From: Thiomonas arsenitoxydans
GTDB taxonomy: Bacteria > Pseudomonadota > Gammaproteobacteria > Burkholderiales > Burkholderiaceae_C
Direction: 5' to 3'
DNA: 64,000 nucleotides
NCBI RefSeq assembly: GCF_000253115.1
Contig: NC_014145.1
Location: forward strand, 1,488,001 to 1,552,000
Positions 33,969 through 42,763 of this stretch are shown one piece after another; positions within the stretch are counted from its first letter, which is position 1; each line of letters starts with the position of its first letter. A program made the translations under genes and the position numbers. The notes below the pieces were generated by a model, which saw only the letters and a list, made by a program, of their open reading frames with translations, searched no databases and was not told the origin of the DNA.

Positions 33969-35096
33969 ATGCTTGACGACCGCGCACCCCATCTCCTGAC
34001 TGCCGACAGCCCCGATCTGCTGCTGGGCGAGAGCCCGCCGATGCGCACTTTGCGCGAGCAGGTTCGCCGCGTGGCGCAGACCGACAGCACGGTGCTGGTG
34101 CTCGGCGAATCGGGCACGGGCAAAGAGTTGGTGGCACGCACCGTGCATTTGCAGTCGCCGCGCGCGGCCCGACCTTTCGTGGCGGTGAATTGCGGCGCGA
34201 TTCCTGGCGAGCTCATGGAGAGCGAGCTGTTCGGCCATGAACGGGGCGCGTTCACCGGGGCGCTCAATGCGCGCAAGGGCCGGTTTGAACTGGCCGGGCG
34301 CGGCACCTTGTTTCTCGACGAAATCGCCGAGATGAGCCCGCCGCTGCAGGTCAAGATTCTGCGGGTGCTGCAGGAAAAGTGCTTCGAGCGTGTCGGGGGC
34401 AACGAAGTGCTGAGCGCGCAGTCGCGCATCGTGGCGGCAACGCACCGCGATCTGGAGCAGCAGATCGGGCTGGGCCGGTTTCGCGAAGACCTTTACTACC
34501 GCCTCAACGTGTTTCCGGTGCAGGTGCCGCCGCTGCGCCAGCGCGGCGAAGACATTCTGCTGCTGGCCGAACACGCCTTGCAACGCCTCGAGGCGCAGGG
34601 GCTGGGGCAGGTGCGTTTTGGCGACGGCGTGCAGCAGGCCCTGCTGAGTTATCGCTGGCCCGGCAATGTGCGCGAATTGCAGAACCTGATGGAGCGGCTG
34701 CTCATCCTGCATGCCGGTTCAATCGTGCGTCTGGCCGACCTGCCGCCCAAGCTGCGCGCCGGCGGCGATCTGGCGCGCGATCCGGGACGAGATTTAAGCG
34801 TGACCGAGGCGGCTTTGCCTGAAGTGGCAGCGAACACCGCCGCCGAAGACGACGAGCAAGAGGGGCTGAAAGCGCTGATGCAGGCCATGACCGAGCCCGT
34901 CCTGCAGCCTGTTCTGCCCGAAGAAGGCATGGACCTGCGCGCCTACCTTGAGCAGATCGAACGCAGCCTGATCGAACAGGCGCTGCAGCGCAGCCGCCAT
35001 GTGATCGCGCATGCGGCGCAGCACCTCGGCCTGCGCCGCACCACGCTGGTGGAGAAAATCCGCAAATACGGCCTGGGCGCCGAGGCGCGCGAGTAA
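33969..35096 (+). CDS. Sigma-54-dependent flagellar activator, FleQ-like, without receiver domain
   Basis: Bacterial enhancer-binding protein that remodels sigma-54 RNA polymerase. The 375-residue product begins almost directly with the AAA+ domain (about 15-255). It shows Walker A GESGTGKE, the sigma-54-contact loop ERGAFTGA, Walker [12 protein letters not shown], the arginine-containing [14 protein letters not shown] and [12 protein letters not shown] Fis-type helix-turn-helix is at the end ([20 protein letters not shown]). No N-terminal receiver is present. Location upstream of a FleR-like gene and fliE parallels the fleQ region of Pseudomonas. Sigma-54 promoters at flgA, the cyclase cassette, fliE and fliK are plausible targets. 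Confidence 0.85.
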   Translation: MLDDRAPHLLTADSPDLLLGESPPMRTLREQVRRVAQTDSTVLVLGESGTGKELVARTVHLQSPRAARPFVAVNCGAIPGELMESELFGHERGAFTGALNARKGRFELAGRGTLFLDEIAEMSPPLQVKILRVLQEKCFERVGGNEVLSAQSRIVAATHRDLEQQIGLGRFREDLYYRLNVFPVQVPPLRQRGEDILLLAEHALQRLEAQGLGQVRFGDGVQQALLSYRWPGNVRELQNLMERLLILHAGSIVRLADLPPKLRAGGDLARDPGRDLSVTEAALPEVAANTAAEDDEQEGLKALMQAMTEPVLQPVLPEEGMDLRAYLEQIERSLIEQALQRSRHVIAHAAQHLGLRRTTLVEKIRKYGLGAEARE

Positions 35097-35149
35097 ATTC
35101 GCAGATTGCCGCTGTTGCGAGTGCGGGTGACGGAAAATCGTCACTTCTC

Positions 35150-35165
35150 AGGCCTTGGTTTTGCT
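35150..35165 (+). promoter_or_regulatory. Possible sigma-54 promoter for the fleR-like gene
   Basis: AGGCCTTGGTTTTGCT keeps GG-N10-GC spacing and a perfect TTTGCT -12 element, but the -24 element AGGCCT is poor. It lies 60 bases before the ATG at 35226. Confidence 0.45.
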
Positions 35166-35225
35166 AACTTGCTGCCGGGCTGCATGCCCTCTTGTTTCTT
35201 CTCTGCCTGATTTCGACCCTTCCCG

Positions 35226-36719
35226 ATGACCTCCCCGCGAATTTTGCTGATCGACCACGACGCCGCGTGTGGCCAGCGACTTTGCGACGAATTGCAGGGC
35301 GCGGGTTGCGTGGCCGCGCTGCATGCGGCGGAAGACACCGCCCTGAAAGCGGTCGAGCAGGGCTGGTCGCCCGATTTGGTGTTTTGCGATGGTGAAGGGG
35401 TGGGCATCGACGCGACGCGGGTGCTGGCGCGGCTACACGGCCTGCATCCCACGTTGCCGGTGCTGATGGTGGCGCGGCATGCCTCGGTGCAGGCGGCCGT
35501 GCAGGCGCTGCAAAGCGGCGCGGCGGACTATCTGAACGCGCCCCTCGATCTCTCGCAGGCGCTGTCCAAGATTCGTCAGTTCGTGCCTTCGGCGACGGCG
35601 CTGACCCCGGCGAAAACCAAGGTCGCCGCGGCTTCGAACCCGGTCGCAAGCCCGGCGCCGACCGCGGCCTCGACAAAGACAACATCGGCGCCCGGACCCG
35701 CCAGCGGCCTGATCGCCGAGTCTGCCGCGATGCAGCAGATTCTGACCATTGTCCGTCGCGCCGCGCAGACCGATGTCACCGTCATGCTGCTGGGGGAAAG
35801 CGGTGTGGGCAAGGAAGTCATGGCGCGCTATGTGCACGCGCAATCGCCGCGCTCGGCAGGGCCGTTCATCGCCATCAACTGCGCCGCCATTCCTGAAACC
35901 CTTCTCGAAGCCACGCTGTTCGGCTTCGAGAAGGGCGCTTTTACCGGGGCAGGGCAGTCGGCGCCGGGCAAATTCGAGCAGGCGCAGGGCGGCACGCTGC
36001 TGCTCGACGAAGTGACGGAAATGGCCCCGGCGCTACAAGCCAAGCTGCTGCGCGTGCTGCAGGAGCGCGAAATCGAACGCCTGGGTGGGCGCAAACGCAT
36101 CGCGCTCGACGTGCGACTGGTGGCCACCAGCAACCGCGATCTGCAGCAGGCGGTGCAGCAAGGCGTGCTGCGCGAAGACGTGTATTACCGGCTGAACGTG
36201 TTTCCGGTGCAGATTCCGCCGCTGCGCGAGCGCCGCGACGACATTTTGCCGTTGGCCAAGGCCATGCTGGTACGCCATGCGGCGCAGTTTGGCATGACGC
36301 CATCGCCCCAGCTCGATTCTTCAGCGCAGCAGGCCTTGCTGGCGCACCGCTGGCCCGGCAATGTGCGCGAGCTCGACAACGTGATGCAGCGCGCGACCAT
36401 TCTGAGCCAGGGCGGGGTGATTTCAGCGGCCGATCTGCTGTTTCCGCCGCCCGCCGCCGAAAGCCTTCAGCGCGCTTCGACGCCTACGCAGCCGCAGCTC
36501 ACGCCGCAAGCACCTACGCCGCAGCCCTTTGCGGGCGATCTGGGCAGCGAGTTGGCGTTGAATGAACGCCAGCTCATCGCCGACGCGCTGCAGCACTGCC
36601 AGGGCTCGAAGCAGCGGGCCGCAGAGCGTTTGGGCATCAGCCCGCGAACCCTGCGTCACAAATTGCAAAAGCTGCGCGAAGCCGGGCTGGAACTGCCGGA
36701 ACTGCCTGATGCACCTTGA
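35226..36719 (+). CDS. Sigma-54-dependent regulator, FleR/FlbD-like, with degenerate receiver
   Basis: A 497-residue three-domain activator. Receiver (about 1-115): Asp55 in LVFCDGEG can be aligned with the phospho-acceptor, but the switch Thr is Ala83 (LMVARHAS) and the invariant Lys is Ala105 (YLNAPLDL), so normal phospho-switching is doubtful. AAA+ domain (about 160-400): [40 protein letters not shown] and [12 protein letters not shown] Pro/Thr/Gln-rich linker leads to a Fis-type HTH (GSKQRAAERLGISPRTLRHK). It lies immediately before fliE, where Pseudomonas has fleSR, but no fleS-type kinase gene is present. Probably activates mid-stage sigma-54 promoters. Confidence 0.87.
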   Translation: MTSPRILLIDHDAACGQRLCDELQGAGCVAALHAAEDTALKAVEQGWSPDLVFCDGEGVGIDATRVLARLHGLHPTLPVLMVARHASVQAAVQALQSGAADYLNAPLDLSQALSKIRQFVPSATALTPAKTKVAAASNPVASPAPTAASTKTTSAPGPASGLIAESAAMQQILTIVRRAAQTDVTVMLLGESGVGKEVMARYVHAQSPRSAGPFIAINCAAIPETLLEATLFGFEKGAFTGAGQSAPGKFEQAQGGTLLLDEVTEMAPALQAKLLRVLQEREIERLGGRKRIALDVRLVATSNRDLQQAVQQGVLREDVYYRLNVFPVQIPPLRERRDDILPLAKAMLVRHAAQFGMTPSPQLDSSAQQALLAHRWPGNVRELDNVMQRATILSQGGVISAADLLFPPPAAESLQRASTPTQPQLTPQAPTPQPFAGDLGSELALNERQLIADALQHCQGSKQRAAERLGISPRTLRHKLQKLREAGLELPELPDAP

Positions 36720-36740
36720 TGCGCCTTGAACCAGCCATAG

Positions 36741-36757
36741 CTGGAACGTGTTTTGCT
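36741..36757 (+). promoter_or_regulatory. Sigma-54 promoter for fliEFGHIJ
   Basis: CTGGAACGTGTTTTGCT has exact GG-N10-GC spacing, a perfect TTTGC element and one mismatch in the -24 (TGGAACG versus TGGCACG). It lies 61 bases before fliE. Confidence 0.8.
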
Positions 36758-36818
36758 TCAAAGGGGCAAAACACCGGTTTAATCCCGGTTGAATCGACGA
36801 AAAATTGCCGGAGGCCTC

Positions 36819-37172
36819 ATGCAGATCGATCCCATGCAAAGCGTGCTTGCCCAGATGCGCAGCCTCACCGCGCAGGCGCAGGCGCGGCCCGCCGACGCGG
36901 TGGGCGGCAATGCGGCAGCGGCGCTGGGCGCCACCGCGGCCTCGCAGCAATCCGACTTCGCCGCCACGCTCAAGAGCGCCATCGACGGGGTGAGCGGCGA
37001 GTTGCAGCACGCCAACGCCCTGCAGCAGCAGTTCGTATCGGGCACGGGCGATGTGAGTTTGAGCGATGTGATGCTCGCTTCGCAAAAGGCCAGCCTGTCG
37101 TTTCAGGCGGTGCTGCAGGTGCGCAACAAACTCGTGTCCGCCTATCAGGACATCATGAACATTCAGGCCTGA
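36819..37172 (+). CDS. fliE: Hook-basal body junction protein FliE
   Basis: FliE links the MS-ring to the rod. The 117-residue product starts MQIDPMQSVLAQMRSLTAQA; the C-terminal SDVMLASQKASLSFQAVLQV and RNKLVSAYQDIMNIQ segment is highly diagnostic. ATG 36819 is preceded by GGAGG at 36810; an in-frame ATG at 36789 lacks a ribosome site. It is the first gene of fliEFGHIJ, behind a sigma-54 promoter. Confidence 0.96.
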   Translation: MQIDPMQSVLAQMRSLTAQAQARPADAVGGNAAAALGATAASQQSDFAATLKSAIDGVSGELQHANALQQQFVSGTGDVSLSDVMLASQKASLSFQAVLQVRNKLVSAYQDIMNIQA

Positions 37173-37240
37173 TCGCCCCATCGCACCAAGCCGTTTCCCT
37201 GAATGACATTTTTTTGACGCTCCTCTCCTGACGCCCCCTC

Positions 37241-38947
37241 ATGGCCACGACCACCGCCGCCGCGCTGCAAGACCCCTTGGGCGCCTTCCGCCAGATGAAT
37301 ATGAACCAACGCTTCACCTGGCTGGCGGGACTGGCGGCGCTGATCGCGCTGGTCATCGTCACCCTGATGTGGACGAGCCGGCTCGACTATCAGGTGCTCT
37401 ACACCAATCTTTCCGAGCGCGATGGCGGCGCGGTCATTGGCGAGCTGCAAAAGCTCAACATTCCCTACCGCATCACCGGCGGCGGCGCGGTGATCGAAGT
37501 GCCCTCGGCGCAGGTGTACGCCACCCGCATGAAACTCGCGGCCAACGGTCTGCCCAAAGGTGCGGGCGTGGGCTTCGAGGTGCTCGACCACGAGCCGATG
37601 GGCACCAGCCAGTTTGTCGAGCGCGTGAATTACCAGCGGGCGCTGGAGGGTTCTCTGGGGCGCACCATCGAATCGCTTTCGGCGGTGCAATCGGCCACGG
37701 TGCATCTGGCCATTCCCAAACCCTCGGTGTTCCTGAGCGAGGCCGAGAAGCCCTCAGCCTCGGTGCTGCTCAAGCTCTATCCGGGCCGGGTGCTCAGCGG
37801 CGCGCAGGTGGCGGGCATCGTGCATCTGGTGTCGTCCGCCGTGGCGGGGCTGGGGGATAAAAACGTCAGCGTGGTCGATCAGGACGGCAATCTGCTCACC
37901 TCCGGGCAGCGGGCCGACAGCGGCATACAGCCCGACCAGCTGATGTATCGCAACACCATCGAGCAGCAATATCGCAAGCAGATCGAAGCGCTGCTCGCGC
38001 CTCTGGTGGGCAACGAGGGGGTACGCGTGGCGGTGTCGGCCGACATCGATTTCGCCAAGACTGAATCCAGCTCGGTGGTTTACGGCCAGGGCCATTTGCT
38101 CAGCCAGCAGCAGCAAAGCACCAATTCCAGCGGCGGCGGCACGCTGCCCGCCGGTGTGCCCGGCGCGCTGAGCAACCAGCCGCCGGGCGGGGTCACCGCT
38201 CCTTTTGTCATGGGCACGGCTTCCGCGCCGCTCACGCCTCAGCAACTCACTCAGATCACGCCCAGCCTCAAGACGCTGGCACCCACGGCGGCCAGCTCGT
38301 CGGCCACGAGCAATTACGACCTCGACAAAACGGTCAGCCATACCCAGCAGCCGGTCGGCTCGGTCAAGCGGTTGTCGGTTTCCGTACTGGTGAACGATCA
38401 GGCCAAGGGCGGCAAGCCCGTGCCGCTGAACCCGGCGCAGTTGGGGCAAATGAAGCAGCTGGTGGAAAACGCCATCGGTTTCGACGCCAAGCGCGGCGAC
38501 ACCGTGAGCATTGTCAACATGCCCTTCACTGCGGCGCAGAAAGAGGCCGAGAAGCAGTTGCCCTTGTGGCGCCAGGCTTGGGTCTGGGACGGCGTGCGGC
38601 AGGCCGCGCCCTACGTCATCGCCCTGATTCTCGGTTTGATGGCTTACCGCGCCATGCGCAAGGCGGCGAGCGGCGATGTCAAGGCCAAACGTCGCAAAGG
38701 CAAGGAAGCCGCCGAGGACGACGAGACCGCGCGTGAAGAGACGCCGAGTGACGGCACGCAAAAGTCATCCGGCCCGGGTGCGGGCGCCGAAATGGCGGCG
38801 GGCGGTATGCCCGGTTCGCTGGCGCCAGACACGGTGCAATTGAGCAATACCCTGGAGACGGATGCGGCGATCTCGCGCGAACTGGTCAAGCAAGACCCGC
38901 GGCGGGCGGCGCAGGTGGTGAAGGAGTGGCTGTCCGATGGCCAGTGA
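37241..38947 (+). CDS. fliF: MS-ring protein FliF
   Basis: FliF builds the inner-membrane MS-ring on which the flagellum is assembled. The 568-residue protein has two membrane segments (WLAGLAALIALVIVTLMW near 30 and YVIALILGLMAYRAM near 455) around a large periplasmic part with YCEN/PscJ-type ring-building domains (YQVLYTNLSERDGGAVIGEL, FVERVNYQRALEGSLGRTIE and SVVDQDGNLLT). The C-terminal ELVKQDPRRAAQVVKEWLSD is the FliG-binding tail. Its end overlaps fliG by 11 bases. Confidence 0.97.
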   Translation: MATTTAAALQDPLGAFRQMNMNQRFTWLAGLAALIALVIVTLMWTSRLDYQVLYTNLSERDGGAVIGELQKLNIPYRITGGGAVIEVPSAQVYATRMKLAANGLPKGAGVGFEVLDHEPMGTSQFVERVNYQRALEGSLGRTIESLSAVQSATVHLAIPKPSVFLSEAEKPSASVLLKLYPGRVLSGAQVAGIVHLVSSAVAGLGDKNVSVVDQDGNLLTSGQRADSGIQPDQLMYRNTIEQQYRKQIEALLAPLVGNEGVRVAVSADIDFAKTESSSVVYGQGHLLSQQQQSTNSSGGGTLPAGVPGALSNQPPGGVTAPFVMGTASAPLTPQQLTQITPSLKTLAPTAASSSATSNYDLDKTVSHTQQPVGSVKRLSVSVLVNDQAKGGKPVPLNPAQLGQMKQLVENAIGFDAKRGDTVSIVNMPFTAAQKEAEKQLPLWRQAWVWDGVRQAAPYVIALILGLMAYRAMRKAASGDVKAKRRKGKEAAEDDETAREETPSDGTQKSSGPGAGAEMAAGGMPGSLAPDTVQLSNTLETDAAISRELVKQDPRRAAQVVKEWLSDGQ

Positions 38948-39953
38948 ACAAGCCGATTTCAGCGGACTCGACCGCGCGGCCGTGCTGCTGCTGAGTCTGG
39001 GAGAAGACCAGGCCGCGGAGATCATGCGCCATCTCGGGCCGCGCGAAGTGCAGCGTTTGGGCGTGGCCATGTCCAAACTCAACCGGGTGAGCGCCGACCA
39101 GGCGCATGCGGTCATGCGCGAATTCCGCGAAAAAATTGAGCAGCAGACTGCACTCGGCCTGGGCTCCAACGAATTTCTGCGCGGTGCGCTGACCAAGGCG
39201 CTGGGCGGCGAGCGCGCCAATTCGCTGATCGAGCGCATTCTGCACGGCGGCGAATCGAACGGGCTGGAGAACCTCAAGTGGCTCGAGCCGCGCGCCATTG
39301 CCGAGCTGATCAAGCTGGAGCATCCGCAAGTGGTGGCGCTGGTGCTGGCCAATATCGAGCCCGAGCAGGCCGGCGAGGTCTTGCACTTTCTCACCGAGCG
39401 CCAGGCCGGCGAAGCCATGTTGCGACTGGCCGCGCTCGACGGCCTGCAGCCCAGCGCGCTGCGCGAGCTCAACGAAGTGCTCGAAGAGCAGCTCTCGGGC
39501 GATTCGCAGAGCGTGCAGGTCAGTTCCGTGGGCGGGCCGAAGGTCACCGCCGAGATTCTCAACCGGGTGGAAACCGCGCTGTCGTCGAGCATCATGGAGC
39601 ATCTGCGCTCGCAGGACGAAGAACTGGCGACCAAGGTGCAAGACCAGATGTTCGTGTTCGACGATCTGATCAATGTGGACGACCGCAGTCTGCAAACCAT
39701 GATGCGCGAAATTTCGTCGGAAACGCTGATTCTGGCGCTCAAGGGCACCAACAACGCGCTCAAGGAGAAATTTCTCAGCAATATGTCCAAGCGCGCCTCT
39801 GAAATGCTGCGTGACGACATGGAGGCCAAGGGGCCGGTCAAGCTCTCCGAAGTGGAGGGGGCGCAGAAGGAAATTCTGCAGATCGCCTCGCGCCTGGAAG
39901 CGGCGGGCCAGATTCAGCTGGGCAGCGGCGGCGGCGAACAACTCGTCGGCTGA
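38937..39953 (+). CDS. fliG: Motor switch protein FliG
   Basis: FliG forms the upper C-ring, binds FliF and receives torque from the stator. The 338-residue product has FLSLGE-type start LDRAAVLLLSLGEDQAAEIM, the EHPQ motif in LIKLEHPQVVALVLANIEPE, and the charged C-terminal torque helix LRDDMEAKGPVKLSEVEGAQ. Length equals typical FliG (about 330). It overlaps fliF. Confidence 0.97.
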   Translation: MASEQADFSGLDRAAVLLLSLGEDQAAEIMRHLGPREVQRLGVAMSKLNRVSADQAHAVMREFREKIEQQTALGLGSNEFLRGALTKALGGERANSLIERILHGGESNGLENLKWLEPRAIAELIKLEHPQVVALVLANIEPEQAGEVLHFLTERQAGEAMLRLAALDGLQPSALRELNEVLEEQLSGDSQSVQVSSVGGPKVTAEILNRVETALSSSIMEHLRSQDEELATKVQDQMFVFDDLINVDDRSLQTMMREISSETLILALKGTNNALKEKFLSNMSKRASEMLRDDMEAKGPVKLSEVEGAQKEILQIASRLEAAGQIQLGSGGGEQLVG

Positions 39954-39988
39954 TGCCTGTCGACCCGTAACCGGTTCTCATCGAAACC

Positions 39989-40723
39989 ATGAGCGGCATC
40001 ATTCCCAAGGAAGACGCGCAGGCCGCGCGGCGCTGGCAGCCGCCGGAAATGGACTCTGCGGCGCGCACCGCCGTGCAGCCCCCGCTTCAGACCGCTGGCG
40101 GCCCGCCCACCGCGCAGCAGTTCGAGGCGGTATACGCGCAGGCCGAGGCGCAGGGCCGCGAAGACGGCCGACAGGCGGGCCTGGAACAAGGCCATCGAGA
40201 AGGCTACGCCGCTGGACACGCCGAGGGCCTAGCCGCCGGGCGGGCGCAGGCGCAGCAGGAACGTGAGACGCTGCAGGCGCTGCTCTCCCGCGTCACCCAA
40301 CCCGTGGCCGCGCTCGACGCCGAGGCCGAGACGGCGCTGGTGGCGCTGGCACTGGAACTGGCGCGGCAGGTCATCCTGCAAGAGCTGCGCACTCAGCCCG
40401 AAGCGCTGCTGCCCATTGTGCGCAAGGCCCTGGCGGCTTTTCCGGCACAGGCGGGGGCGCCTTCGGTGCGGCTTCATCCCCTTGATCTGGACGTGTTGCG
40501 CAACGCCGCGCCCGATCTCGAAAGCAGCGGCGTGACCCTGCTGGCGGACGACGCCCTGCAGCGTGGCGATCTGATCGTGGCCGCTGCCGCGCCGGGGCAG
40601 ACCGCCACGCCCGACCGCCGCTGGCGCACGCGCTCGCGCGAGGCAGTGAGCGAACTCGATCTGCGCGTGGAAGAGCGCTGGCGGCAGATCATGACCCGGC
40701 TGTTCGAGGAGGGTCTGCAATGA
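39989..40723 (+). CDS. fliH: Flagellar export stator protein FliH
   Basis: FliH dimers hold the FliI ATPase in an inactive state and tether it to the C-ring and export gate. The 244-residue product has the characteristic GxxxG-type stretch (GREDGRQAGLEQGHREGYAA and GHAEGLAAGRAQAQ) followed by a C-terminal FliH/HrpE domain (ALELARQVILQELRTQPEAL). It starts 35 bases after fliG; fliI begins 10 bases after its stop. Confidence 0.93.
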   Translation: MSGIIPKEDAQAARRWQPPEMDSAARTAVQPPLQTAGGPPTAQQFEAVYAQAEAQGREDGRQAGLEQGHREGYAAGHAEGLAAGRAQAQQERETLQALLSRVTQPVAALDAEAETALVALALELARQVILQELRTQPEALLPIVRKALAAFPAQAGAPSVRLHPLDLDVLRNAAPDLESSGVTLLADDALQRGDLIVAAAAPGQTATPDRRWRTRSREAVSELDLRVEERWRQIMTRLFEEGLQ

Positions 40724-40733
40724 GGGGGCTGCA

Positions 40734-42080
40734 ATGCGTCTGACCAAGGTATCGCGCCACTTGCAAAACCTGCAGCATCGCTTGCAATCGGGCGGGCCTC
40801 TGCCCCTGGTCTATAGCGGCAGCCTGGTGCGGGTGCGCGGGCTTATTCTTGAAGCGCAGGGGCTGGAGGCGAGTCTGGGCGAGCGTTGCCGCATCAGCAC
40901 CGAGCAGAACCGTGTCATCGACGCCGAAGTGGTGGGTTTCAACGGCGATCATGTGCAGCTCATGGCGTTGGGCGAAGTGCAGGGCCTCACACCGGGGGCG
41001 CGGGTGCATCCCGTGCCGGGCGATATTCGCATTCCCGTCGGGCCCGAGCTGCTCGGGCGCGTGCTCGACGGCAACGGCCGTCCGCTCGACGGCGACGGCG
41101 CGCTGCTGGCCTCACACTACACCACCTTGTCCACCCAGCAGATCAACCCGCTGGCCCGGGCGCTGGTGCGCCAGCCGCTCGACGTGGGCGTGCGCGCGAT
41201 CAATGCGCTGTTCACCGTGGGCCGTGGCGCGCGCATGGGGTTGTTCGCGGGCAGCGGCGTGGGCAAGAGCGTGCTGCTGGGCATGATGGCGCGCAACACC
41301 AATGCCGACGTCATCGTGGTGGGCCTCATCGGCGAGCGGGGCCGTGAGGTCAAAGAGTTCATCGAAGACATTCTGGGCGTGGAAGGGCGCAGCAGGGCCG
41401 TCGTGGTGGCCGCCCCGGCCGACGCCCCGGCGTTGACCCGCATTCGCGGCGCGCGTCTGGCCACCGCGATGGCCGAGTATTACCGCGACCAGGGGCTGAA
41501 CGTGCTGCTGCTGATGGATTCGGTCACCCGCTACGCCCTGGCGCTGCGCGAAGTGGCGCTGGCCGCAGGCGAGCCCCCGGCGGCGCGCGGTTTTCCGCCC
41601 TCGGTGTTCGCCAAGCTGCCGGCGCTGGTGGAGCGCGCGGGCAACGGGCCGGAGGGCGGCGGCAGCATCACCGCGTTCTACACCGTGCTGATGGAAGGCG
41701 ACGACCAGCAAGACCCGGTCGCCGACAACGTGCGCGCCATTCTCGACGGCCACATCGTGCTCAGTCGCCGTCTGGCCGAGCAGGGGCACTTTCCGGCCAT
41801 CGACCTGCAGGCGTCGATCAGCCGCGTGATGCCGGCCATCGCCACTCCGCTGGAACTTCGGCGCATGCAGAAGCTCAAGGAAATGCAATCGCGCTACGCC
41901 AGCCAGCAAGACCTCATCGCCGTGGGCGCCTACACCCCGGGCGCCGACCTGCAACTCGACCAGGCGGTGCAGGCGCACGCCGGCATCCGCGAGTTTTTGA
42001 TTCAGGACATGCACGCCGCTGTCGGCCTGACACAGAGCCGACAGGAACTGGCCGATCTGATGACGCCCTACCTTGTTTGA
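40734..42080 (+). CDS. fliI: Flagellar export ATPase FliI
   Basis: Hexameric ATPase that helps unload chaperone-substrate complexes at the export gate. The 448-residue product has Walker A GLFAGSGVGKSVLLGMMARN, Walker B VLLLMDSVTRYALALRE and the type III-specific PPSVFAKLPALVERAGNG segment, with the C-terminal DLMTPYL. It is close in length to E. coli FliI (457). Confidence 0.97.
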   Translation: MRLTKVSRHLQNLQHRLQSGGPLPLVYSGSLVRVRGLILEAQGLEASLGERCRISTEQNRVIDAEVVGFNGDHVQLMALGEVQGLTPGARVHPVPGDIRIPVGPELLGRVLDGNGRPLDGDGALLASHYTTLSTQQINPLARALVRQPLDVGVRAINALFTVGRGARMGLFAGSGVGKSVLLGMMARNTNADVIVVGLIGERGREVKEFIEDILGVEGRSRAVVVAAPADAPALTRIRGARLATAMAEYYRDQGLNVLLLMDSVTRYALALREVALAAGEPPAARGFPPSVFAKLPALVERAGNGPEGGGSITAFYTVLMEGDDQQDPVADNVRAILDGHIVLSRRLAEQGHFPAIDLQASISRVMPAIATPLELRRMQKLKEMQSRYASQQDLIAVGAYTPGADLQLDQAVQAHAGIREFLIQDMHAAVGLTQSRQELADLMTPYLV

Positions 42081-42172
42081 AATGTCGGGTTTTTGACGAT
42101 TTCGACAGGGAAGTTTGGGCCTGCCGGGTGCAAGGTTTACACTTTGCCTGAATCAAATTCGGCCCCCAACGC

Positions 42173-42664
42173 ATGACCTACAACAACACCCTCAGCCCGC
42201 AACGGCTGGAGACCCTTCAGGCTTTGCATGCGCAAGCCGTAGAGGCCAGTCAGAATGCGGGTCAACTCGTGGGTAAACAGCAGGACATTCTTCGAACCGC
42301 GCAGGCGAAGCTTGCACAGCTTGAAAGTTATGCCGCGCAATATCGTGAACAGATCCAGACTCTGGGCACTGCCGGCACCGCCTGGAGTCAGGTGCGCGAC
42401 CTGCGCGGTTTTGTCGATCGCATCGAATCGGCCATCACCGCGCAGAAAGTCGAACTCAACCGCCAGCAGCTCATCCTGACCGAACTCATGGGGCAATGGA
42501 CGGCAGCGCGCCAGCGCGAAAAGGCGTTTGAGGTGCTGATCGACCAGCATCAGGCACAAAAACGCCAGGGACAAAAGGCCAGCGCGCTGAAAAACCTGCA
42601 GGAATGGGCGGTACGGCGAGCGTCGCAATTCCTGCCCAGCTCGCAGCAGCGGTCTGATTTCTGA
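42173..42664 (+). CDS. fliJ: Flagellar export chaperone FliJ
   Basis: FliJ is a coiled-coil protein that inserts into the FliI ring and couples it to FlhA. The 163-residue product is almost entirely charged helix: YAAQYREQIQTLGTAGTAWS, QVRDLRGFVDRIESAITAQK and RQREKAFEVLIDQHQ. It lies 92 bases after fliI, the standard order, and ends the fliE operon before a tandem repeat and the fliK promoter. Confidence 0.88.
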   Translation: MTYNNTLSPQRLETLQALHAQAVEASQNAGQLVGKQQDILRTAQAKLAQLESYAAQYREQIQTLGTAGTAWSQVRDLRGFVDRIESAITAQKVELNRQQLILTELMGQWTAARQREKAFEVLIDQHQAQKRQGQKASALKNLQEWAVRRASQFLPSSQQRSDF

Positions 42665-42675
42665 AGTCGCAAGAT

Positions 42676-42716
42676 CAGTCAGGCTGCAGTCAGTCAGGCT
42701 GCAGTCAGTCAGGCTG
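42676..42716 (+). repeat. 15-bp tandem direct repeat between fliJ and fliK
   Basis: Unit CAGTCAGGCTGCAGT occurs at 42676-42690 and 42691-42705, with a third partial copy CAGTCAGGCTG at 42706-42716 that runs into the -24 element of the fliK sigma-54 promoter. Each copy contains the small palindrome CTGCAG at its 3' side. Confidence 0.95.
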
Positions 42717-42730
42717 GCGCAGGTTTTGCT
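42714..42730 (+). promoter_or_regulatory. Sigma-54 promoter for fliK
   Basis: CTGGCGCAGGTTTTGCT has exact GG-N10-GC spacing, TTTGCT at -12 and TGGCGC at -24 (one mismatch). It lies 33 bases before fliK. Confidence 0.8.
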
Positions 42731-42763
42731 TAGAACGGGTATCAACTCGTTTGAGCCGCCATC

